DNA of 64,000 nt from an uncultured Collinsella sp. (GTDB lineage Bacteria; Actinomycetota; Coriobacteriia; Coriobacteriales; Coriobacteriaceae), in contig UQKY01000003.1 of NCBI GenBank assembly GCA_900541785.1, positions 37,614-101,613 of the forward strand. The letters run 5' to 3'. This document shows, in pieces, positions 40,863 through 49,614 of this stretch. Made by a program: the position numbers and the translations under genes. Each line of letters starts with the position of its first letter. Positions within the stretch are counted from its first letter, which is position 1. Below the pieces are notes generated by a model, which did no database searches, had not been told where the DNA came from, and saw only the letters and a list, made by a program, of their open reading frames with translations.

Positions 40863-41936
40863 ATGGACCTGACGCTTTGTGGGCAATCCGCCTTTAACTA
40901 CTACCGCATCCCGCCGCAGGTATTAGGCCTTTACCCCACCATTAGCCTTGGCAATATGGATCGCAGATGTTGTGGCCTCGGAAGTCATGCAGTTGTAAAA
41001 GACCTGTTTCACGCACCACTTCACAGGCTTGTATTCACTCGGGCACAATCCGGGTCGCGAAGCCTGTTTAAATCGCACCTCCTGACCCAAGAACCACCTC
41101 CGGGGTCGTTTAGGCAGACTGAACATGGGTTTGATGTCACGTCACCCGAGTTTACGCTGCTCAACCTTGCTACGCAGGTCTCACGCAACCAGTTACTCAT
41201 GGCTTGCTACGAGATGTGCGGCTCCTTTGCAGTGTTTAAGCCCTGCGAGCGAACGCAACAGCAACTCGATGAAGCTATTTCGCTTAAGCTCATTCCACCC
41301 AACTGCGGCTGGGAGCGTGTTGTCGACACCAAGGGCAATGGCACTAACCTGTGGAAGCGCACGCCGCTGCTTTCCGCAGCGGATATCGCCGCGTTCGCCA
41401 AGCAGGCCGCAGGCCTGCGCGGCGTTAAACAACTGCGCTGGGCGGCCGAGCACATGACGGGGCAGACCGCCTCGCCCTTCGAAGTACAGACTTCCATGCT
41501 TGTCTCGCTCCCCCGCGACGAGGGCGGCATGGGCATCAGCATCGCAAACAACGTGCGCATCCCACTCAGCGACGCCGCGCGCTCACTGTATGACAAAACC
41601 TGCTGCTACGCCGATATCCTCATCGAAAGTGCCACCAATAGCATGGGCGTCATTCTGGAATGCCAAGGCCGCTCCGCTCATGACAGCGAAGCCGCAAGCC
41701 TCTCCGATGCCGAGCGCACCACTGCACTCGCAAGCATGGGCTATGACGTTATCCAGATAACCTATGAGCAAATCAAGGACACGAAGAGCTTTAACAACAT
41801 CGCCGAACTCATCCATAAAAAGGCGGGGCTCCCCTACATCCCAAAGACCGACCAGGAACGCATCACCGAAGATACCCTTCGGCGGGAGCTGTTGGTCGAT
41901 TGGGATGAACTGTTCACCGTTAAGGAGGCCAGCTAG
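40863..41936 (+). CDS. Orphan AbiEi/DUF559-like protein, 357 residues
   Basis: Probably a two-part protein. The central SPEFTLLNLATQVSRNQL resembles the AbiEi-type antitoxin/regulator C-terminal region; the end, GVILECQGRSAHDSEAASLSDAERTTALASMGYDVIQIT in outline, follows the DUF559/Vsr-like pattern (hydrophobic strand, E-x-x-G, H, D-x-x-R, then Gly-Tyr-x-Val), a PD-(D/E)XK nuclease-like fold. No partner toxin gene is adjacent. CAGGAGGG precedes the ATG. A defence, regulatory or selfish role is possible; both family links are recalled by pattern, not verified. It converges on the next gene with a shared CTAG stop. Confidence 0.65.
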   Translation: MDLTLCGQSAFNYYRIPPQVLGLYPTISLGNMDRRCCGLGSHAVVKDLFHAPLHRLVFTRAQSGSRSLFKSHLLTQEPPPGSFRQTEHGFDVTSPEFTLLNLATQVSRNQLLMACYEMCGSFAVFKPCERTQQQLDEAISLKLIPPNCGWERVVDTKGNGTNLWKRTPLLSAADIAAFAKQAAGLRGVKQLRWAAEHMTGQTASPFEVQTSMLVSLPRDEGGMGISIANNVRIPLSDAARSLYDKTCCYADILIESATNSMGVILECQGRSAHDSEAASLSDAERTTALASMGYDVIQITYEQIKDTKSFNNIAELIHKKAGLPYIPKTDQERITEDTLRRELLVDWDELFTVKEAS

Positions 41937-42781
41937 CAGCTAGCAATCAGGGGGACTGCGGGAACGTCAGGAGCAGCAACGCGAGCCGCAAATCCCGCCT
42001 CGGTTAGCTCGATGACCTCGGTAAACGTTGCGTCAAAGAATTCCTCGGTCAGCAGGCGGTACGGCGGATGATCGGGCTCGCCGGGGTTTTCGCGTACAAT
42101 CTCGTGCATGACGCCGATGGTCTTGAGCACATATTCTTTATGGATGGGATACTGCCCAAAACGCGTCGCAGCGGTATACAGGCGATCGGTCGCACGCGGG
42201 ATGGAGACAATGCCCAGCGTCTTGCCAAACCAGTCAAAGTCGCCTTGCTTTTTAATGCGGAACTCCTCACACGGCTTGCCGCCGTGCGCCTCCAGGTACT
42301 GATTCACGCGCGTATTCCATACGGTATCGGCCACCAGATGCGACCAGACGCCCAGCGTTAAATCGAGCAGCGACTGCGCCACATCTTCGGACGCAAGCGA
42401 GAACTCACGAGCTCCGGGACCGGCAACCGGCTCGGCATCCTTGTAGCGCTGGGGATAGTGCACGCGGTTCAGCCGCTCGCGCTCCTCGATAATCGAGGTC
42501 GCCGCGGCCGGCGCACCGGTGGGCGAACTTTTAAGCAACGGTGCCACATAGGTATCCCAGAACTCATGCTCACGAGGCTTAGGGATGGGCTCAGGCTTGG
42601 CAAAGTGCGTAATGCGGTACGGGATGGGATCGGCGATGCCAGGGACCATATAGCCCACGAAGATATCCGGAACCACGCAGCCAAACAAAAAGGCATTGCG
42701 GTCGCGCACGCTCTTGGCAAGCGCACCGGTGCGCTCCAGCAAACGCTCCGTCTGAGCGATATGAATGTTCCAGCTTGGCAT
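41933..42781 (-). CDS. Zinc-dependent phospholipase C-like protein
   Basis: A 282-residue protein with the pattern of the Zn_dep_PLPC family: start MPSWNIHIAQTERLL, FLFGCVVPDIFVGYMV with conserved Asp, RITHFAKPE, and WSHLVADTVWN, giving the His and Asp residues that would bind zinc. No signal peptide, so probably intracellular and not a toxin. ATG 42779-42781 has GGGGGTGG; an ATG four codons upstream has none. Its stop codon shares CTAG with the convergent gene. Substrate unknown. Confidence 0.75.
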   Translation of the reverse strand: MPSWNIHIAQTERLLERTGALAKSVRDRNAFLFGCVVPDIFVGYMVPGIADPIPYRITHFAKPEPIPKPREHEFWDTYVAPLLKSSPTGAPAAATSIIEERERLNRVHYPQRYKDAEPVAGPGAREFSLASEDVAQSLLDLTLGVWSHLVADTVWNTRVNQYLEAHGGKPCEEFRIKKQGDFDWFGKTLGIVSIPRATDRLYTAATRFGQYPIHKEYVLKTIGVMHEIVRENPGEPDHPPYRLLTEEFFDATFTEVIELTEAGFAARVAAPDVPAVPLIASC

Positions 42782-42860
42782 AGCCACCCCCATAAAAACC
42801 TGGATAACTATACCATCACGGCAAAGCCACGCGGGCAGCTACGCACGCTCTACGCAGCAA

Positions 42861-43631
42861 CTAGTCCGTAGCACCGCTTTCGGTTCCATACGACGGCGAA
42901 GGCGCCTCGACCACATGGTGATATCGATCGATATAGATTGCACGGGCACCCAGGCGGCGCACCAAATCTTGGTGATGTGTGCTCATCAAGACCGTCTTAC
43001 CGGCAGCAACATAGGCCAGTAGGAAGTTGACCACGATGTCGCAAGAGTCCTCGTCAAGTCCGTTGGTAGGCTCGTCGAGCACCAGGATATCGGGGTTCAT
43101 CGATACGACCGCAGCCAGCGCAACGCGCTTCTTTTGCCCGCCCGAGAGCTGATAGGGAGAGGCGTCGGCAAGGTCGGCAACCTGGAACAGCCCCATGGCA
43201 TCGCGCACGCGGCGCTCGAGCTCGTCTGCCGGCAGCCCCATCTGCGCGGGACCAAAGGCAACTTCCTCGCCCACCGTAGCACAGAACAGCTGGGCGTCGG
43301 CATTCTGGAACACAAAGCCCACGCGCTGATGAAAACGCTGAGCGGCCGCGGAATCCTTTAGAAACGCCGCATCGATCACGTGCCCGTCAAACAGGTATGC
43401 CCCTGCGTCCGCGAGTTCAAGGCCGTTAATAAGGCGCATAATCGTCGTCTTACCGCAGCCGTTGGGACCGAGCAGGGCAACGAGTTCACCACGATCGACC
43501 TGCAGCGACACGCCATCGACAACCGTATGCCCCGCATAGGAAAACACCACGTCGCGAAACTCGATGAGCGGCGTGGTCTCGGCGCCGCCCGCACCGTTCG
43601 TGCCCGCCGCACTCTTCATATCGATCGTCAA
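42861..43631 (-). CDS. nikO: Nickel/cobalt ECF transporter ATPase (NikO/CbiO)
   Basis: Energising ATPase of a group I ECF importer, 256 residues. Walker A LLGPNGCGKTT, Q-loop VFQNADAQLFCATVGEEVAFGP typical of CbiO/NikO, signature LSGGQKKR and Walker B ILVLDEPTNGLD. TTG 43629-43631 with GAAGGG seems the start; ATG 43617-43619 is an option without a site. A ligand-like His-rich tail is absent. Last gene of the three-gene unit. Metal specificity is discussed with the first gene. Confidence 0.9.
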   Translation of the reverse strand: MTIDMKSAAGTNGAGGAETTPLIEFRDVVFSYAGHTVVDGVSLQVDRGELVALLGPNGCGKTTIMRLINGLELADAGAYLFDGHVIDAAFLKDSAAAQRFHQRVGFVFQNADAQLFCATVGEEVAFGPAQMGLPADELERRVRDAMGLFQVADLADASPYQLSGGQKKRVALAAVVSMNPDILVLDEPTNGLDEDSCDIVVNFLLAYVAAGKTVLMSTHHQDLVRRLGARAIYIDRYHHVVEAPSPSYGTESGATD

Positions 43632-43675
43632 AACGTCGCCCTTCCCTACTCACATCGACGGCTCGGCCGCCCGCA

Positions 43676-44518
43676 CTACAGCACGGCGCACAACACTGCC
43701 AGCAGCGCCACGCCGGCCGCATAGACCGCATCGCGCCAGCTAAACCCGGCGCGCGCGGGCGCCGGATACGTACCGGCAAAGCCGCGGCACAGCATGGCCT
43801 CGTCCATCGCGCGGCTGCATTCCATCGCCTTGATAAAGGTCATGCCCATGATACCCGCCAGCGAGTCGGTACGCGAAAATCCCTCAGGCGCACGGCCAAC
43901 GCTGCGCAGCATGACCGATTCGCACAGATTGTGCGCCGTGCGACCCAGCACCTCGATGTGCTTGAGCGCCATATCAAACGTAAAGATAACTTCGTCGGGC
44001 AGATGCAGCATCTTGAGCGCCGCCGACATGCGGCTCCAGGTGAGCGTCCACGAAACGCCCAGTACGAGTGACAGGTTAATGAACGTCTTGAGCGCAATTT
44101 TGAGCATGGCGCCCGTAGCGGAAGCGCCTAGCAGCAGGGCAGGCAGCGCCAGAACCACTGCGAGTCCCGCGGCACCGAAAGCCGGCACAAAGGTCGCGCG
44201 CAGCCCGCGTACAGGGCGCACAGCAACGAGCACCAGCGCGATAGCCGCCATCAACATGAGGTACAGCGGGCTCTGCGTCAGACACACGCACAGGACGCAA
44301 ACGAACATCCCCACCAGGCGCACCGGAGCCGAAACGCAAGAAAGGGCGCGGTCGACCATCGACCCGCCCTCGTGTACGCCTCCACCCAGGCGAACCCGCT
44401 CAAGCAGGCTCGCCAGGTGCAGGACATTCTTTTGCATCACACGATGCCGAGCCCCCGCGGGCTCGTAACGCTGCTCGACCGCAAGCCAGCTAGGCAGCTC
44501 GGCTCTTGCCATGAGCAC
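43676..44518 (-). CDS. nikQ: Nickel/cobalt ECF transporter transmembrane T-component (NikQ/CbiQ)
   Basis: A 280-residue membrane protein with about five to six TM helices; the coupling region with two short A-R-G-like motifs is seen as MLRSVGRAPEGF and MLCRGFAGTYP, the latter at the end of the cytoplasmic helix that meets the ATPase. GTG 44516-44518 has AAGGA and lies 29 bases inside the upstream nikM-type gene, so translation is coupled. The N-terminal 50 residues form an amphipathic, soluble leader before the first helix. Confidence 0.87.
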   Translation of the reverse strand: MLMARAELPSWLAVEQRYEPAGARHRVMQKNVLHLASLLERVRLGGGVHEGGSMVDRALSCVSAPVRLVGMFVCVLCVCLTQSPLYLMLMAAIALVLVAVRPVRGLRATFVPAFGAAGLAVVLALPALLLGASATGAMLKIALKTFINLSLVLGVSWTLTWSRMSAALKMLHLPDEVIFTFDMALKHIEVLGRTAHNLCESVMLRSVGRAPEGFSRTDSLAGIMGMTFIKAMECSRAMDEAMLCRGFAGTYPAPARAGFSWRDAVYAAGVALLAVLCAVL

Positions 44519-45575
44519 CGCTTTCCTTGACCGTCAGCGAGACCAGGCGGAATACGATGGTGAGCACCGCCACGCCAATCACACCCGAAAGAATATACAT
44601 CGCGGCCTGGCCGGCAAAGCCAAGGCCTTGCTCCTCGGAATAGGCCTGCAGATAATCGCCCGTGGGCAGGGCATCGGCAAAGGTCGGGGTATCGAGACCG
44701 ACCGAAGCCTGCAGGCTGTCGTCACCAGCCTCCTGGACGGCAGTTGCGGCGCCCTCGGCGTCCCACTCACCCCAGGCGTCACCGGTGGCAAGCAAGCCCA
44801 GCGGCGTGGCCACGACAAGCACGGCGACCAGGATGAGCGTGGGGACCAGCGAGGTCTTCTTGGCGGTTGCGCCCTCGGCGTCCAGCAGGCCGTCGGAAGC
44901 CTCGGGCCCGACGATAATGCTCGGCGCCGTCTTCTTAATGAAACCGTAGATGGCGGCCGTCGCCACGCCCTCGACCACGCCGGCAACCAACATATGCGGG
45001 ATCAACATTGCCGGAATAGCCACGGACAGCGGGAAGGGGCAGTACAGTGGAGCACCCGAGGCGTTGGTGAAGAGCATCGGCTGAATACCAAACTCGATTG
45101 CCGCGCACAGGGCCGCCAGGCACAGGCCGACCCAGCCGCTTACGATAGCCGAAACCGAGGTGCCCCAGCTCTTGTCGTGCAAACGGCTGTTGAGCGCACG
45201 GAACACGACAGCAGCGGCAAACGGCAGCACGAAGGCCATGTTAAAGCAGTTGGCGCCAAAGGACAGGATGCCGCCGTCGCCAAACAGCAGCGCCTGTAGC
45301 GCCAGCGCGACCGAGACAGCGATGGCCGCGGCCTCCGGGCCCAGCAGCAGCGCGATGAGCGCGCCGCCGACGGCGTGACCCGTGGTGCCGCCGGGCAGCG
45401 GAACGTTAAACATCATGAGCAAGAAGGAAAATGCGGCGCAGATGCCCAGGAAAGCCATGTGCTCGCGATCGAGCGTGGCGCGCACCTTTTTGATGCAATG
45501 GACCCAAACGGGCACCATTGCCACCGCCATGACGGCATCGGTCTGCGGGGACAGATAATTATCTGGAATGTGCAT
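44490..45575 (-). CDS. nikMN: Nickel/cobalt ECF substrate-binding protein fused to PDGLE domain (NikMN/CbiMN)
   Basis: Substrate-specific S-component of 361 residues. The N-terminus MHIPDNYLSPQTD carries the His2 that ligates metal in the N-terminal ATCUN-like site; the usual MHIPDGYLSP has Gly where this has Asn. About six TM helices form the CbiM fold (GGTTGHAVGGALIALLLGPE), followed by a fused CbiN/PDGLE-like domain (TPLGLLATGDAWGEW and a last TM helix). A NikR-like operator upstream favours nickel; no cobalamin riboswitch is seen. It heads nikMN-nikQ-nikO. Confidence 0.88.
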   Translation of the reverse strand: MHIPDNYLSPQTDAVMAVAMVPVWVHCIKKVRATLDREHMAFLGICAAFSFLLMMFNVPLPGGTTGHAVGGALIALLLGPEAAAIAVSVALALQALLFGDGGILSFGANCFNMAFVLPFAAAVVFRALNSRLHDKSWGTSVSAIVSGWVGLCLAALCAAIEFGIQPMLFTNASGAPLYCPFPLSVAIPAMLIPHMLVAGVVEGVATAAIYGFIKKTAPSIIVGPEASDGLLDAEGATAKKTSLVPTLILVAVLVVATPLGLLATGDAWGEWDAEGAATAVQEAGDDSLQASVGLDTPTFADALPTGDYLQAYSEEQGLGFAGQAAMYILSGVIGVAVLTIVFRLVSLTVKESGAHGKSRAA

Positions 45576-45632
45576 GTACGCCTCCCGGTTATCGGCGCAC
45601 AGAATTGCAACGCCGCTTAAATCACCTTGTCA

Positions 45633-45660
45633 GTGTTACGCATTGTCAGATTCGTAACAC
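45633..45660 (-). promoter_or_regulatory. NikR-like operator GTGTTAC-N14-GTAACAC
   Basis: A perfect seven-base inverted repeat with 14-base spacer, 58 bases before the nikMN start and just downstream of the -10 box, where a bound repressor would block transcription. The half-sites match the GTGTTAC type I recall being reported for NikR in several non-enteric bacteria. No nikR gene lies in the window. Confidence 0.7.
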
Positions 45661-45670
45661 GCCGCGGGCT

Positions 45671-45699
45671 ATCATAGCAAAACGGCGCGCTGCCGACAA
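45671..45699 (-). promoter_or_regulatory. Promoter of the nikMN-nikQ-nikO operon
   Basis: Minus strand TTGTCG (45694-45699), 17-base spacer, TATGAT (45671-45676). The -35 lies inside the loop of the pheT terminator hairpin, so the operon is packed directly behind pheT. Confidence 0.6.
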
Positions 45700-45715
45700 A
45701 GCAGCACGCCGTTAT
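45678..45715 (-). terminator. Terminator of pheST
   Basis: Minus strand stem AACGGCGTGCTGC / GCAGCGCGCCGTT with TTTGTCG loop and TTGCT tail, about 105 bases beyond the pheT stop. Confidence 0.65.
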
Positions 45716-45820
45716 GTAATGCGCGTGTCATATATGCAGGCTCAACGGTGCCTCATACCGAGCATAGCGGTCACGTAGGACTCGGCGGCAGCCACCGCTG
45801 GCCTATATCCGGCGCAAGCC

Positions 45821-48274
45821 CTAGCCGCGGACCTCGCCGTTTACGCCCTTGCACACCTTGGTGACAATCTTCTGGTGCACCTTCTCGACCTCTTCGCTGG
45901 TGAGCGTGTGGTCGTCGGAGCGATACGTAAGCGCAAAGGCCATGGACTTCTTGCCCGCTCCGATGCGGACCGGATCGCGGTAGACATCGAACAGGCGCAC
46001 GCCCTCGAGCAGCTTGCCGCCGGCACTGGTAATGCGGCGCTCAAGATCCTCGCAGGTCACAGTGTTGTCGACCACGATAGCAAGGTCGTGCTCAACGGCA
46101 GGGTACTGCGAGAACTCGCGGTAGTTCTCCTGGTTGCGGGCGCCCTTGATCAGCTTGTCCAGGTCGAGCTCAAAGGCAACGACGACCTCATCGATGCCCA
46201 TCGCCTCGCGCGCCTCGGGGTGAATCTCGCCGACCCAGCCCAGCACGGTGCCGCCGGACAGAACCTCGGCCGCACGACCCGGCTGCAAGAAAGCGTAACC
46301 CTCGCCCTCGACGGGACGGAAGCGGACCTTCTCGATGCGCAGCTGGGCGAGCAGCTCCTCGACAATGCCCTTGCCAAAGAAGAAGCGCAGCTTGCGGTAC
46401 TTCATGTTCCAGGACTGCTCGCTCCACTGGCCCGAGAGCACACCCGCCACGGACTTGGTCTCCTTGGGCAGGCTGGCGTTCTCGCGACCGTGGAACAGGC
46501 TGCCGACCTCGTACAGATGCACGTTGGGCGTGCCGTGCGCCTCGTTGTAGGCCACGGACTGCAGCAGGCCCGGCAGCAGCGAGCGACGCATCTCGGTCTG
46601 CTCGGCTACCAGCGGGTTCATGAGCACCACGGGGCAGCCGCGGCCCTCGGTGGACATGCCGATCTTCTCCAGGTCGCCCGGGGCGGCAAAGCCGAAGGTC
46701 GTGGTCTCGTTGAGACCGCAGGCGCGCAGGATCTCGCCGACCTTGCGGGTGAGCTTCTGCTCGCGGGTCAGGCCGCCGATGTGGTTCTTGGCAGCCGGGA
46801 TGGTCGCCGTCACGCGGCCCATGCCCCACAGGCGCAGGACCTCCTCGATCAGGTCAATCTCGCGCGGCAGGTCGGGGCGGAAGCTCGGCGGAGTGACCAT
46901 AAAGTCCTCACCGTCGCGCTCGACGGTGCAGCCCAGACGGGTGAGCGAGCGCTCGATAAAGTCGGGCTCGATGTCGGCACCGCAGATGGCATGCACGCGG
47001 GCCAGGCGCAGCTTGATGCTGTCGATGGTCTTGGGCGCGGGGAACACGTCGACATAGCCGGGAGCAACCTCGCCGCCGGCGATCTCCTCGATGAGAGCGC
47101 AGGTAACGTTGGCGACGTCCACGCAGCCGGTCTCGTCAACCTGGCGCTCAAAGCGAATGGAGGCGTCGGAGATCAGCGACAGATCGCGGCTGGTGTGCGA
47201 GGTGCGACCGGCGTTGAAGCAGGCACTCTCGACCATCACATCGACGGTGTCGTCCTCGATCTCGGAATCCATGCCGCCCATAACGCCGGCCAGTGCCACG
47301 GGACGCTCACCATCGGTGATAAGGCCCATGCCGGCGTCGAGCACGCGCTCCTCGCCGTCGAGCGTCGTGAACTTCTCATCCTGCTGGGCGGCGCGAACCA
47401 CCACGCGACGCCTGCCCTCGCGCTCGGCAAAGGTGTCCAGGTCAAAGGCGTGCAGCGGCTGACCGGTGAGCATCATCACATAGTTGGTGATGTCGACGAT
47501 GTTGTTGTGCGGGCGCACGCCCAGGGCGTTGAGGCGCTCGACCATCCAGTCGGGCGAGGGGCCGACCTTCACGTTGCGCACGATACGGGCGACGTAGCGG
47601 TCGCACAGGCCTTCGTCGGCGATCTCGACGGAAAGCTCGTCGTCGGTTGCGCGGCCGGTCTCGGCCTTGATGACGGGCAGCTCAACATGGAAATCGCGGT
47701 CGAAGATGGCGCCGGTCTCGCGGGCCATGCCGATCATGGACAGGCAGTCGGGACGGTTGGGCGTGATCTCGCAGTCGAGCACGGTGTCGCTCGAGCCCAC
47801 GTACTCGGCAAACGGCATACCGCAGGGCGTATCCTCGGGCAGGATCATAATGCCGGAGTGGTCGCCGCCCAGACCGAGCTCGCGCGCGGAGCAGTTCATG
47901 CCCATGGACACGACGCCGCGAAGCTTGCTCTTCTTGATCTTGACGTCGCCGGGCAGGACAGCGCCAATCATGGCCGTGACGATGTGGTCGCCGGCCTCGA
48001 AGTTCTGCGCGCCGCAGACGATCTGCAGCGGAGCGGGGTTGCCGTCGGCGTCGAGATTCTTGTCGCCCACATCGACCGAGCACACATACATATGGTCGCT
48101 ATCGGGATGCGGGGTCTTGGTGAGCACCTTGGCAGTCACCACGTGGTCGAAGGACTCGCCCACGGTATCGATCGCCTCGACCTCGGTGCCGGTACGGATA
48201 TATTCGTCCGAAAGGGTCTTGGGATCCTCCGGAATATCGATCATGGTCTTGAGCCAGTCGTAAGAAACGCGCAT
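45821..48274 (-). CDS. pheT: Phenylalanyl-tRNA synthetase beta subunit
   Basis: Large subunit of the (alpha-beta)2 synthetase, 817 residues, near the family norm of about 800. MRVSYDWLKTMIDIPEDP opens it, a tRNA-binding (EMAP-like) domain follows at about 40-160, then B3/B4 editing domain, B5 domain and C-terminal anticodon-binding (FDX-ACB) domain ending at KVCKGVNGEVRG. AAAGGAG precedes ATG 48272-48274. It is separated from pheS by about 180 bases with a long hairpin, which is unusual for a stoichiometric pair. Confidence 0.97.
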   Translation of the reverse strand: MRVSYDWLKTMIDIPEDPKTLSDEYIRTGTEVEAIDTVGESFDHVVTAKVLTKTPHPDSDHMYVCSVDVGDKNLDADGNPAPLQIVCGAQNFEAGDHIVTAMIGAVLPGDVKIKKSKLRGVVSMGMNCSARELGLGGDHSGIMILPEDTPCGMPFAEYVGSSDTVLDCEITPNRPDCLSMIGMARETGAIFDRDFHVELPVIKAETGRATDDELSVEIADEGLCDRYVARIVRNVKVGPSPDWMVERLNALGVRPHNNIVDITNYVMMLTGQPLHAFDLDTFAEREGRRRVVVRAAQQDEKFTTLDGEERVLDAGMGLITDGERPVALAGVMGGMDSEIEDDTVDVMVESACFNAGRTSHTSRDLSLISDASIRFERQVDETGCVDVANVTCALIEEIAGGEVAPGYVDVFPAPKTIDSIKLRLARVHAICGADIEPDFIERSLTRLGCTVERDGEDFMVTPPSFRPDLPREIDLIEEVLRLWGMGRVTATIPAAKNHIGGLTREQKLTRKVGEILRACGLNETTTFGFAAPGDLEKIGMSTEGRGCPVVLMNPLVAEQTEMRRSLLPGLLQSVAYNEAHGTPNVHLYEVGSLFHGRENASLPKETKSVAGVLSGQWSEQSWNMKYRKLRFFFGKGIVEELLAQLRIEKVRFRPVEGEGYAFLQPGRAAEVLSGGTVLGWVGEIHPEAREAMGIDEVVVAFELDLDKLIKGARNQENYREFSQYPAVEHDLAIVVDNTVTCEDLERRITSAGGKLLEGVRLFDVYRDPVRIGAGKKSMAFALTYRSDDHTLTSEEVEKVHQKIVTKVCKGVNGEVRG

Positions 48275-48301
48275 CTAACTGGTCTCCTTTCATCTGTAAC
48301 G

Positions 48302-48440
48302 TCTGCAATAAACAGACGGAAAACTCCAGCTACGGAGACGGGTTTCCGAGGTGCCGCAGATTGCCTTGAAAGAGGAGGGCCGCGTACTTAGGTACGCAAC
48401 CGACGATTGAAAGGCAAGGTGCGGTAGCTCGGGAAGCCGC
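48302..48440. repeat. Long hairpin element between pheS and pheT
   Basis: Outer arms GGTTTCCGAGGTGCCGCA (about 48341-48358) and its near-complement TGCGGTAGCTCGGGAAGCC (about 48420-48438), inner arms TTGCCTT / AAGGCAA, and a palindromic tip GCGTACTTAGGTACGC. A smaller stem GTCTG / CAGAC lies at 48301-48317. Architecture resembles the element at 35731-35850. No T run follows, so it is more likely a processing or stability structure, or a mobile palindrome, than a terminator. Confidence 0.7.
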
Positions 48441-48454
48441 CGGGACAGGTCAAC

Positions 48455-49531
48455 TTAAAATTGGTTCAAGAAGCGCATATCGCCTGTCATCAGGGTTCTG
48501 AGGTCCGGCAGGTCGTAGCGCAGGGCCGCGACGCGCTCGGCGCCAATACCAAAGGCGAAGCCGGTGTACTTCTCGGGGTCGATGCCGCAGTTGATCAGGA
48601 CGTTGGGGTCGACCATGCCGCAGCCCAGGATCTCAATCCAGCCGCTGTGCTTGCAGAAGTTGCAGCCCTTGCCGCCGCACACGTGGCAGCTCACGTCCAC
48701 CTCGCAGCTGGGCTCGGTGAAGGGGAAGAAGTGCGGGCGGTAGCGCGTCTTGCGGTCCTCGCCAAACATACACTTAACAAAGTAGTCGAGCGTGCCCTTA
48801 AGATCGCCAAAGGTGATGCCCTCGTCGACGACCAGGCCCTCGATCTGGTTGAACTGCGGCAGGTGGCAGGCGTCGGCCGTGTCGGGACGGTAGACGGTGC
48901 CCGGGCAGATCATGTAGATGGGCGGCTTCTGCGACTCCATGGTGTGGATCTGCACGCCCGAGGTCTGGGTGCGCAGCAGCACGTCGGACTCGCCGTGGGC
49001 GTGAGCCTCGGGGTGCGCGACGCTGCCGGGGTTGTTGTCGACCACATAGAATGTGTCGCGGGCCGAGCGGCTCGGGTGATCCATGGGGGCATTGAGCGCG
49101 GTGAAGTTGTAGTAGGAGGTGTCGACCATGGGGCCGGACTCGACGGTGTAGCCGATGCCGCAAAAGATGTCCTCGGCCTCCTCGATGATCTGCTTGATCA
49201 GGTGCTGGTGACCGATCTGCGGACGGATGCCCGGCAGCGTGATGTCGACGGCGTCGTGCTCCAGTGCGTGCTTGAGGGCGGCTGCCTTCATCTCGGTCGT
49301 GCGCTCGTCGAGCATGCCCTCGATCAGCTGGCGCATCTCGTTGGCGCGCTTGCCCATCACGGGACGATCCTCGGGGGCGAGCTTGCCCATCATGCGCATC
49401 AGGCCGGTGATGCGGCCCTTGCGGCCGAGCAGCTCAACGCGCGCGGCCTCGAGCTTTGCGGCGTCGTCGGCGCCTGCGACGAGCTCCTTGGCCTCTTCCT
49501 CGAGTTTGACCAGATCATCAATCAGACTCAT
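48455..49531 (-). CDS. pheS: Phenylalanyl-tRNA synthetase alpha subunit
   Basis: Catalytic class II subunit, 358 residues: N-terminal coiled coil binding tRNA, motif 2 region HTMESQKPPIYMICPGTVYRPD, FFPFTEPSCEVDVSC and motif 3 GCGMVDPNVLINCGID, then GFAFGIGAERVAALRY. It contains a C-H-V-C...C-N-F-C zinc-like insertion (CHVCGGKGCNFCKHSGW) seen in some PheS. ATG 49529-49531 follows AAAGGGAAG; the longer upstream ORF runs through the T-box leader and is not coding. Confidence 0.97.
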   Translation of the reverse strand: MSLIDDLVKLEEEAKELVAGADDAAKLEAARVELLGRKGRITGLMRMMGKLAPEDRPVMGKRANEMRQLIEGMLDERTTEMKAAALKHALEHDAVDITLPGIRPQIGHQHLIKQIIEEAEDIFCGIGYTVESGPMVDTSYYNFTALNAPMDHPSRSARDTFYVVDNNPGSVAHPEAHAHGESDVLLRTQTSGVQIHTMESQKPPIYMICPGTVYRPDTADACHLPQFNQIEGLVVDEGITFGDLKGTLDYFVKCMFGEDRKTRYRPHFFPFTEPSCEVDVSCHVCGGKGCNFCKHSGWIEILGCGMVDPNVLINCGIDPEKYTGFAFGIGAERVAALRYDLPDLRTLMTGDMRFLNQF

Positions 49532-49614
49532 GTCTTCCCTTTCGTCTCTCGCGCTCCCCGCTTGCCGAGGCGGCTGCCGCCGTCTGACGTTGCGAAAACG
49601 CGGCCCGGTTCGGT

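Noticed and set aside
45576..45720. Cobalamin riboswitch upstream of the ECF transporter
   Set aside because: No B12-box or long structured leader; the start is only about 90 bases from the -10 box and an inverted-repeat operator occupies it.
45875..48391. 838-codon plus-strand open frame opposite pheT
   Set aside because: Antisense shadow; pheT on the other strand is certain.
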